Assembly: GCA_014360855.1 (NCBI GenBank)
Contig: JACIWP010000124.1
Coordinates: 1-8,640 of the forward strand
Length of the DNA stretch: 8,640 nt
Reading direction: 5' to 3'
From: Anaerolineae bacterium
GTDB taxonomy: Bacteria; Chloroflexota; Anaerolineae; JACIWP01
Positions 1-6,124 of this stretch are shown here, piece by piece. The notes below the pieces were generated by a model. That model was not told the origin of the DNA. It saw nothing but the letters and a program-made list of their open reading frames with translations, and did not search any database. Position 1 is the stretch's first letter; each line of letters opens with the position of its first letter. The position numbers and the translations under genes are program-made.

Positions 1-1
1 C

Positions 2-3000
2 GTCAACACCGCGCCCTATGTCTATCACCTGAACAACCTCCTGCGCTGGGGGCTGGGATGGGCATTAGGCATCGCTGGCCTGGCCGGCGTGCTGGCCGCA
101 TTGGTCCATCTGGTGTGGGCGGTGATCCGCCGGCCGGCAGGCGAGACGGCCGGTCTCTGGGAGAGGGTACAGGCGGTGACGAGGGAGCCGGCGCGCTGGG
201 GGCTGTTCCTGGTGCTGGCCTGGGCACTGCCCTATTTCTTCCAGGTGGGCGGCTATGAGGTCAAGTTCGTGCGCTACATGGTGCCGCTGGTGCCGTTCCT
301 CTGCCTGCTGGCGGCCTGGCTGATGGTGAGGCTGGCGGATGCGGCCGGCCAGCTCGCTGAACGCCTGCCGGCGACGGCCTGGGGCCGCGCCCATTTGCCC
401 CGCCTGGGGGCCGAAGGAGCGCTGGAAGGCCGGCGCTGGCATGCCGCCGCCGGCGGATTGGTCATCGCCCTGGTGCTGGTGCCCACCCTGCTTTGGGCGC
501 TGGCCTTTATGAGCGTGTATGCCCGCCCCCATACCTGGTACCAGGCCTCCCGCTGGATATATGCTAATGTCCCGGACGGCGCGGCGCTCAGCGAGGAAAT
601 CTGGGATGATTCCCTGCCGGTGAGCCTGCCGGCGGAGGGGGAAAGCCCCGGCCGGCACGGCTACCGCCATGTGGCGATGAACATGTACCACGACATGCCG
701 CCGGAGGAGAAGCTCCAGCACATCGCCGGCGTGCTCCACCAGGTCGACTACGTGGTGCTGACGACGCCGCGGCTGTACGGCTCCATCCGCCGGCTCCCCT
801 GGCGCTATCCGGTGGAGATCCGCTATTACGAACTGTTGTTCCAGGGCCGGCTGGGGTTCGAGCTGGCCTATTCCGCGACCTCCTACCCGCGGCTGTGGGG
901 GAAAGAGTTCCCCGATGACGCCGCCGACGAGAGCTTCAGCGTCTACGACCATCCCAAGGTGCTGATCTTTCGCAAGGTGCGCGACCTGAGCGAGGAGGAG
1001 TTCCGCTCCCTCTTCGCCGGCGCGCTCCAATCCACCCCGCTGGTGCGGCGAGACGTGAAGGAGCCGCCGGCCGAACTGCCGGTGCCGGCCTACCGCAAAT
1101 CCCTGATGCTGGACCGGCCGGTGGATGAACTGCCGGCGGTGCACGATTGGGCGTGGAACCCGCTGGCCAATGCCGGCACCCTGCCGGCGGTGCTGGTCTG
1201 GCTGGTCGTGCTGATGCTGGTGGGGCTGGCCGGCTGGCCGCTGGCGGCCCTGCTCTTCCCGGATATGCCCGGGCGCGGATACGGCCTGGCGCGGGTCTTG
1301 GGCCTACTGGCAGTGGCCTACTTCTGCTGGCTGGCCGCCAGCCTGCGGCTGTGGAAGTACACGACCGGCGCGGCCTGGCTCTCGCTCGCCCTCCTGTTCG
1401 CCATCGGATGGCTGTTGTTCCGCCGGCGCCGGCTGGACGTGCGGGAACTGTGGCGCCGGCACCGGCAGGAGGTCCTGCTCAGCGAGGCGGCCTTCCTGGC
1501 CGGCTTCGGCGTGTTCCTGCTCCTGCGCCTGCTCAATCCTGACCTGTGGCATCCCCTGCGGGGCGGCGAAAAGCCGATGGAGTTCGGCTTCCTGAACGCC
1601 ATCCTGCGCAGTGCCTGGATGCCGCCGTACGACCCCTTCTTCTCCGACGGCTATATCAACTATTACTATTACGGCCTGTTCGCCGTCTCGACGCTGATCA
1701 AACTGGCCGGCGTGCGCCCCTCCATCGGTTTCAACCTGCTCATCCCCACATTGGCCGGCCTGACGACGAGCGGAGCCTTCGTGCTGGGATGGGCACTGAC
1801 GGGCCGGCGGCGTTTCGGGGCGGCCGCGGCCGGTTTTGTCGCGCTCATCGGCAACCTGGCCGGCGCCTTCCCCATCCGCGGCTACGGCGGACTGCCGGAG
1901 GTCGGGCAGGCCCTGCGGAGCCTGGCGGATGAGCATCTACGTGGAAGCCTGGCCGGCATCCTGCAGGGATTGGCGCGCTGGATCGCCGGCGCTCCTCTGC
2001 CCCTGCGCACCGACTGGTTCTGGGATGCCTCGCGCGCCCACGGCGTCTATGAGAACACCATCACCGAGTTCCCCTTTTTCAGCTTCTTGTTCGCGGATCT
2101 GCATCCGCATGTCATCAGCCTGCCCTTTGCCATCCTGCTGATCGCCCTGCTGGTGAGCCTGGTGCGCTCCGTCAAGAAGGGGGAGCCGGCGGATGACCTG
2201 CCGCTGGCCCTGGCTCTGCCAGTCACGGCCTGGGTGCTGGGCACCATGGCGGTCAACAATATGTGGGATTTCCCGGTCTACCTGTTGCTGACCGCCGGCG
2301 CCTTGCTCCTGGCGCACTGGGCCGCCGATGCGCGCTTCGCCGGCCTGCGCCTTCCCGAAGCCGTCCTCGCCGCCGGGTTGGGCGCCGGCCTGCTGGGAGC
2401 GGCGGGGCTGGCTCTGTACGCGCCCTTCTTCACCTATTTCCAGGCCTTCGTGCGCGGCCTGGGACAGGTTACGTATCCCACCGAGGCCAATTATTACCTG
2501 GGCATGTTCGGGTTCTTCCTGTATCCGCTGGCGGGGCTGGCGGCCGGCATGGCACTGGCGCGGCTCTGGCGCTGGTGGCAGGCGGAGAGCCGAAGACGTG
2601 CTGTACCGGCCCTGCCGGCGGAGAGCGTCATCGGCCACGGGGCGCTGTACTTGGAGGAAGAGCTGGACGAGTTCTACGAGGCGGTCTCGGACGGCCGGTT
2701 GGCCCCGGCCAGCCAGGGACTGGCAGAAGCGCCGGAGACCGAGGCTCGCCCGCCGGCGTTCCGCTTCTCCGCATGGTGGGCGGCAGGGCTGGCGGTGCCG
2801 GTGATCTCCGCCGCCCTGCTCCCGCTGATGTATGGCCGGCTCAACGGCTTACAAATCCTCACGTTCATCATCATCGGCGAGCTGGTGCTGGGGGCGCTGT
2901 GGCTGGTGACGCGGCACGATCTGCCCATCGAGGAGCGGCTGTCGGCACTGCTGATGCTGATGGGCCTGCTGGTATGCCTGGGGGTGGAGATCGTCTATGT

Positions 3001-4315
3001 GCGCGATCATCTGGGCGGCACCTACTACCGCATGAACACCATCTTCAAGTTTTACATGCAGGCCTGGGTACTGATGGGGCTTGGGAGCGCCGGCGTCCTG
3101 GCGATGGTGGTGCGCCGGCTGGCCGGCCGTGCGCCGCTCCTGCGGGGGGCCTGGTGGGCCGGCTTCAGCATCCTCCTGGCGCTCTCCCTGGTCTACCCGG
3201 TCTTCGCATCCTATGCCCGGGTGCATGACCGCTTCCCCGTTGCCCCGCCCATCGGCACACTGGACGGCCAAGCCTATATGGGGACGGCGGAGTATATCTG
3301 GGAAGGACATCCCATCTTTATGGCGCCGGACTATGATGCCATCCGCTGGCTGGAGGAACATATCGAGGGCACGCCGATCATCCTGCAGGCGCCGTGGGAA
3401 TTCTACCGCGCCAACGGCGTGCGCATTGCCTGGAACACGGGCTTCCCGACGGTCATCAATCCCCTGCATGAGAACGAACAGCGCTACCCGGAGCTGATTC
3501 CAGAGCGGGAGCAGGACGTGCACCGCATCTACAGCGAGCTGGACCCGAACGCCATCCTGCCCCTGCTGCGCCAATATCATGTGGGATATATATACGTCGG
3601 CCCCTTTGAGCGGGCGGTATATCCCGCGGCAGGGCTGGCCAAGTTCGCCGGCCTGGTCGGCTCCGTGCTCGACCTGGTCTATGACAGCGGCGAGGTGCAG
3701 ATTTACGCCGTGCGCCGGCAGGAACTGGGGACGGCCGCGCCGGCCGCCGTCCCGCTGGTCGTGCCCACGGTCTCGCCCGAGCAAGAGGCGCGGCGCGTCG
3801 AGGCGGAGCTGGAGCGCCTGCGCCGGCTGGCCGACGCCAACCCGTCCGACGCCGGCCTGCAGTTCGAGCTGGGCAACCGCCTGCGACAGCTCGGCCGGTA
3901 TGAGGAGGCGGTGGAGGTTTTCCGCCGCTCGCTCCAGCATCATCCCGAGGATGTGGCGATGTACCACACTCTTGGAGACACGTACCAGGAGATGGGCCGG
4001 CCGGACGATGCCCTCCAGCAGTATCAGGCCGCGGTGAACGCCGCGCCGCAGAACCCGGCGGCCTACAATAAGCTGGGTATGGCCCTGCGCGATAGGGGAC
4101 GACTCCCCGAAGCAGAGGCGGCTTTCCGCCAGGCCATTGCGGTGGCGCCGGAATTTGCCGAGGCCTATTACCATCTGGGGGAGGTGCTGGAGGAGATGGG
4201 GCGCCGGGATGAGGCCGGCGAGCTTTACCGCCGGCTGGTAGAGCTGGCCCCGCAGAGCGACTGGGGAGCGCGCGCTGCGGAGCGGCTGAGGGCATTGGGG
4301 CAGGCAGAGCAGTAG
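2..4315 (+). CDS. Large membrane protein: GT39-like segment + DUF2298 (chlor_Arch_YYY) + TPR repeats, 5'-truncated by the window edge
   Basis: The frame is open from the first bases, so the true start lies upstream; 1437 codons are visible (numbered here from nt 2). Residues 1 to about 330 resemble the C-terminal half of a GT39/PMT-like glycosyltransferase: hydrophobic helices, then a hydrophilic part with ASRWIYANVP, EEIWDDSLP and YDHPKVLIF. Residues about 390-1240 match the DUF2298 'YYY' family: GGEKPMEFGFLNAILRS, INYYYYG (YYYY at 554-557), EFPFFSFLFADLHPH (from 689) and NTIFKFYMQAW (from 1012), with many membrane helices, then a soluble part with DYDAIRWLEEH and TGFPTV. A charged linker leads into about four TPR units (1284 to about 1420). 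The DUF2298 family has no established reaction that I know of; the GT-C-like neighbour suggests transfer of sugars from lipid carriers to surface polymers, which is inference. The first-loop catalytic Asp of the GT39 domain would lie outside the window. TAG stop at 4313. Family call firm, function uncertain. Confidence 0.88.
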   Translation, partial: VNTAPYVYHLNNLLRWGLGWALGIAGLAGVLAALVHLVWAVIRRPAGETAGLWERVQAVTREPARWGLFLVLAWALPYFFQVGGYEVKFVRYMVPLVPFLCLLAAWLMVRLADAAGQLAERLPATAWGRAHLPRLGAEGALEGRRWHAAAGGLVIALVLVPTLLWALAFMSVYARPHTWYQASRWIYANVPDGAALSEEIWDDSLPVSLPAEGESPGRHGYRHVAMNMYHDMPPEEKLQHIAGVLHQVDYVVLTTPRLYGSIRRLPWRYPVEIRYYELLFQGRLGFELAYSATSYPRLWGKEFPDDAADESFSVYDHPKVLIFRKVRDLSEEEFRSLFAGALQSTPLVRRDVKEPPAELPVPAYRKSLMLDRPVDELPAVHDWAWNPLANAGTLPAVLVWLVVLMLVGLAGWPLAALLFPDMPGRGYGLARVLGLLAVAYFCWLAASLRLWKYTTGAAWLSLALLFAIGWLLFRRRRLDVRELWRRHRQEVLLSEAAFLAGFGVFLLLRLLNPDLWHPLRGGEKPMEFGFLNAILRSAWMPPYDPFFSDGYINYYYYGLFAVSTLIKLAGVRPSIGFNLLIPTLAGLTTSGAFVLGWALTGRRRFGAAAAGFVALIGNLAGAFPIRGYGGLPEVGQALRSLADEHLRGSLAGILQGLARWIAGAPLPLRTDWFWDASRAHGVYENTITEFPFFSFLFADLHPHVISLPFAILLIALLVSLVRSVKKGEPADDLPLALALPVTAWVLGTMAVNNMWDFPVYLLLTAGALLLAHWAADARFAGLRLPEAVLAAGLGAGLLGAAGLALYAPFFTYFQAFVRGLGQVTYPTEANYYLGMFGFFLYPLAGLAAGMALARLWRWWQAESRRRAVPALPAESVIGHGALYLEEELDEFYEAVSDGRLAPASQGLAEAPETEARPPAFRFSAWWAAGLAVPVISAALLPLMYGRLNGLQILTFIIIGELVLGALWLVTRHDLPIEERLSALLMLMGLLVCLGVEIVYVRDHLGGTYYRMNTIFKFYMQAWVLMGLGSAGVLAMVVRRLAGRAPLLRGAWWAGFSILLALSLVYPVFASYARVHDRFPVAPPIGTLDGQAYMGTAEYIWEGHPIFMAPDYDAIRWLEEHIEGTPIILQAPWEFYRANGVRIAWNTGFPTVINPLHENEQRYPELIPEREQDVHRIYSELDPNAILPLLRQYHVGYIYVGPFERAVYPAAGLAKFAGLVGSVLDLVYDSGEVQIYAVRRQELGTAAPAAVPLVVPTVSPEQEARRVEAELERLRRLADANPSDAGLQFELGNRLRQLGRYEEAVEVFRRSLQHHPEDVAMYHTLGDTYQEMGRPDDALQQYQAAVNAAPQNPAAYNKLGMALRDRGRLPEAEAAFRQAIAVAPEFAEAYYHLGEVLEEMGRRDEAGELYRRLVELAPQSDWGARAAERLRALGQAEQ

Positions 4316-4342
4316 GACTACCGCAGTACCGAGGAGAGGACG

Positions 4343-5074
4343 ATGAAGTGGTCCGCGTTCAGCGCATGGTTGGAGATCATCAGCCGGATATTCGAGGGCT
4401 TTGAGGTACGGGAGGATTTCGCGCCGGCCTGGATGCAGAACCCCTATACGGGCCGGCGGCTCAAGCTCGACCGCTATTATCCGGAGCTGGGCATCGCCCT
4501 GCGCTTCGTGGGGGGCATGCGCACCCAGAGCCGGCGCATCAGCGACGAGGAGGTGGAGGAAGAGGAGAACCGCGACGCGGTGCGCGAGTGGCTGTGCCGG
4601 CGGCAGGGCGTCACGCTGGTGCGGGTTGACCCGGAGCATCCCGACCCGCGCCAGCAGGTTGGCTACCTGCGCGCCGCGCTCAGCCGCACCTCGCGCATTC
4701 TGGCGCAGAGCGATATGCCGCTGGAGTACAAGCAGGGGCTGGCACCGCGCATTGCGGAAGCGCGCCGGCGCTGTGACGAGATCGCCCGCCGGCTGACCCG
4801 CCCGGAGGACCTGCAGATGTTCGCCGAGCTGTGGCAGGACCGGCAGTACAGAGCGCTGGCCAGCTCCACGGCAGAGCCGGCGCGCCCATCGGCGCCGGAG
4901 GCCCTGGAACGGTATCGGGCCGGCATGGCGGTGCATCACATCTTCCTCGGGCATGGTGTGGTGGAAGAGGTGGTGCCGGAAAAGGGGGATGTGCGGGTGG
5001 TGGTGCGCTTTGATGATGGCCAGGTGCGGCAGTTCCTGGCCAGCCTGGTGGGGGACAAGCTACTGCCGGCGTGA
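4343..5074 (+). CDS. Uncharacterised protein: degenerate nuclease-like N-terminus + UvrD/PcrA-type Tudor-like C-terminus
   Basis: 243 residues, no membrane segment or signal peptide, so cytoplasmic. The ATG follows a strong purine-rich ribosome site (GAGGAGAGG, 4331-4339) and lies 27 bases after the preceding stop, suggesting co-transcription. Residues 33-96 have the layout of a small PD-(D/E)XK/VSR-like fold: RRLKLDRYYPELGIALRFVG, then an acidic stretch, then a helix and strand ending CRRQGVTLVRV. The expected acidic residue on the second strand is Arg54 (IALRF rather than IAxEF), and the expected Lys region reads RDAVREW, so catalysis may be lost. Residues 120-175 are charged and probably helical. 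Residues 194-242 (GMAVHHIFLGHGVVEEV to GDKLLPA) resemble the C-terminal Tudor-like domain of UvrD/PcrA helicases (pattern V-x-H-x-x-F-G-x-G-x-V), known there to bind RNA polymerase. A nucleic-acid or transcription-linked role is inference. The gene is real; the domain calls come from motif reading only. Confidence 0.85.
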   Translation: MKWSAFSAWLEIISRIFEGFEVREDFAPAWMQNPYTGRRLKLDRYYPELGIALRFVGGMRTQSRRISDEEVEEEENRDAVREWLCRRQGVTLVRVDPEHPDPRQQVGYLRAALSRTSRILAQSDMPLEYKQGLAPRIAEARRRCDEIARRLTRPEDLQMFAELWQDRQYRALASSTAEPARPSAPEALERYRAGMAVHHIFLGHGVVEEVVPEKGDVRVVVRFDDGQVRQFLASLVGDKLLPA

Positions 5075-5134
5075 CCCCTGCGAACACCCCGACCACAGCT
5101 TGGTTTGTGAATGTGCACGCTTTCCCGATATGTT

Positions 5135-5163
5135 TTGACAAGAACTGCCAGAGACGGTATAAT
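5135..5163 (+). promoter_or_regulatory. Consensus sigma-70-type promoter of the nuo operon
   Basis: TTGACA at 5135-5140 and TATAAT at 5158-5163 are separated by exactly 17 bases. Both hexamers and the spacing match the housekeeping consensus perfectly. Transcription would start near 5170, giving a leader of about 60 bases before nuoA. The site lies in a locally AT-richer stretch of an otherwise GC-rich window, in the only sizeable gap between genes. No TG extension of the -10 is present. Start site and sigma factor are inferred. Confidence 0.85.
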
Positions 5164-5184
5164 GAAATTTGTTAGCTTGCTCCT

Positions 5185-5204
5185 ACAGCGAATATACTCG
5201 TTGT
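5185..5204 (+). promoter_or_regulatory. Small hairpin in the nuoA leader
   Basis: ACAGCGA (5185-5191) can pair with TCGTTGT (5198-5204), giving a 7-bp stem with one G-U pair around a 6-base loop. It lies between the predicted transcription start and the nuoA ribosome site at 5221, leaving that site unpaired. It is not followed by a U run, so it is not an intrinsic terminator. It could stabilise the mRNA 5' end or be fortuitous. Confidence 0.3.
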
Positions 5205-5220
5205 CGACGGATTCCCATTC

Positions 5221-5225
5221 AGGAG
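5221..5225 (+). promoter_or_regulatory. Ribosome binding site deciding the nuoA start
   Basis: AGGAG sits 7 bases before the ATG at 5233 but only 4 bases before the in-frame GTG at 5230. The spacing favours the ATG as the initiation codon. Confidence 0.65.
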
Positions 5226-5232
5226 CGTCGTG

Positions 5233-5592
5233 ATGCCGATCGACTACCTGCCGATTCTCATTCTGGTGATCTTCGCCACAGGGTTTGCCGCCATCGCCCT
5301 CATTGTCCCGATGTTCATCGGCCCCCGCAAGCCGGCGAAGAACAAGCTGTACACGTATGAGGCCGGCAAAATCCCCTTCGGGAGCCCCTGGGAAAAGCGC
5401 ATCTCCATCAAATACTATGTGACCGCCATGCTTTTCCTCCTCTTCGACGTGGAGGTGCTCTTCCTGTACCCTTGGGCGGTGGTGCTCAAGCAGTTGAAGC
5501 TCTTCGGCCTGATAGAGATGGCTGTTTTCCTCCTTATCCTCCTGGTAGGCTATATCTACGTATGGCGTAAGGGGGCGTTTGAATGGGAATAG
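5233..5592 (+). CDS. nuoA: NADH-quinone oxidoreductase subunit A (complex I membrane arm)
   Basis: 119 residues, usual length for NuoA. It is a small membrane-arm subunit next to the junction with the peripheral arm, homologous to mitochondrial ND3. Three hydrophobic segments are visible: about 6-30, 61-82 and 91-112. The family pattern is clear: YEAGKIPFG (42-50) in the first loop, IKYYVTAMLFLLFDVEVLF (59-77) with conserved acidic Asp72 and Glu74, LYPWAV (78-83) and GYIYVWRKGAFEW at the end. Where ND3 has the regulatory-loop Cys (YECG), this protein has Ala. The ATG at 5233 is preferred over the GTG at 5230 because of the ribosome-site spacing. It is the first gene after the 5135-5163 promoter, and its last 10 bases overlap nuoB, suggesting translational coupling. 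Confidence 0.96.
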   Translation: MPIDYLPILILVIFATGFAAIALIVPMFIGPRKPAKNKLYTYEAGKIPFGSPWEKRISIKYYVTAMLFLLFDVEVLFLYPWAVVLKQLKLFGLIEMAVFLLILLVGYIYVWRKGAFEWE

Positions 5593-6062
5593 AGACGAAG
5601 CTCGGCGATACGGTTATTGCTACCTCGCTGGAATGGCTGGTCAACTGGGCGCGCAAGTACTCCGTCTGGCCGCTGACCGCCGGCCTGGCCTGCTGTGCGA
5701 TTGAGATGATGGCCGCCGGCGGTCCCCGCTTCGACATCAGCCGCTTCGGCGCAGAGGTCTTCCGCCCCTCTCCGCGCCAGCCCGATCTGCTCATCGTCTC
5801 GGGCCGCGTCTCCCAGAAAATGGCCCCGGTGGTCAAGCGCCTCTACGAACACCTGGCCGAACCCAAGTGGGTCATCGCCATGGGCGCCTGCGCCAGCAGC
5901 GGCGGCATGTTCAACAATTACGCCGTCATCCAGGGCGTGGATAAAATCATCCCGGTGGACGTCTACATTCCCGGCTGTCCGCCGCGGCCCGAAGCCCTGC
6001 TCTACGGCCTGACCCTGCTCCAGAAGAAAATCGAGAAAGATCGTTTCAGGGATTACGCATAA
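5583..6062 (+). CDS. nuoB: NADH-quinone oxidoreductase subunit B (N2 cluster subunit)
   Basis: 159 residues. NuoB holds the terminal [4Fe-4S] cluster N2, which passes electrons to quinone at the NuoB/NuoD interface in the peripheral arm. All four ligands are present with family spacing: adjacent Cys37 and Cys38 (GLACCAIEMM), Cys103 (GACASSGGMFNNYAV) and Cys132 (YIPGCPPRPEALLYG). The gaps of 66 and 29 residues equal those of E. coli NuoB. Other family blocks are FDISRFGAEVFRPSPRQPD and SGRVSQKMAPV. The start ATG lies inside the end of nuoA and is preceded at 7 bases by TAAGGGGG (5568-5575). It is slightly shorter at the N-terminus than E. coli NuoB, within normal variation. A gap of 62 bases without a convincing terminator separates it from nuoCD. 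Confidence 0.97.
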   Translation: MGIETKLGDTVIATSLEWLVNWARKYSVWPLTAGLACCAIEMMAAGGPRFDISRFGAEVFRPSPRQPDLLIVSGRVSQKMAPVVKRLYEHLAEPKWVIAMGACASSGGMFNNYAVIQGVDKIIPVDVYIPGCPPRPEALLYGLTLLQKKIEKDRFRDYA

Positions 6063-6113
6063 TCGGCTTTCGTCACTGGACGCGCATGTTCGCTCACCAA
6101 TACAGCGGTCGGT

Positions 6114-6118
6114 AAGGA
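6114..6118 (+). promoter_or_regulatory. Ribosome binding site deciding the nuoCD start
   Basis: AAGGA directly abuts a first ATG at 6119 (no spacer) but is 6 bases from a second in-frame ATG at 6125. The second ATG is therefore the likelier start, shortening the protein by two residues. Confidence 0.6.
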
Positions 6119-6124
6119 ATGGGC

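Noticed and set aside
65..1144. 359-codon minus-strand open frame, with similar ones at 1937-2638 and 7001-7948
   Set aside because: All are antisense to conserved protein-coding sequence and show low-complexity, domain-free translations; stop codons are rare in GC-rich shadow frames.
2263..3228. 321-codon plus-strand frame inside the DUF2298 region
   Set aside because: It is an alternate-frame shadow rich in Gly, Ala and Arg; the overlapping frame carries the family motifs NTIFKFY and DYDAIRW.
2849..4954. 701-codon open frame on the minus strand, covering parts of the first two genes
   Set aside because: It lies opposite two well-supported genes, has no recognisable domain and is rich in His, Gln, Pro and Arg, as expected for antisense translation of GC-rich coding DNA.
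5075..5134. Possible terminator after the 4343-5074 gene
   Set aside because: Only a 4-bp dyad (ACCA...TGGT near 5091-5103) is present and no U-rich run follows. No terminator can be supported.
5162..5233. A 23-codon frame starting in the -10 box and stopping at TGA that overlaps the nuoA ATG (TGATG), a possible leader peptide
   Set aside because: Its ATG lies upstream of the predicted transcription start and has no ribosome site, so it could not be read from this promoter. The overlapping stop is intriguing but unsupported.
6063..6124. The nuoB-nuoCD gap as a separate promoter or regulatory element
   Set aside because: No -35/-10 pair with acceptable spacing and no convincing hairpin; it reads as an ordinary intra-operon gap.
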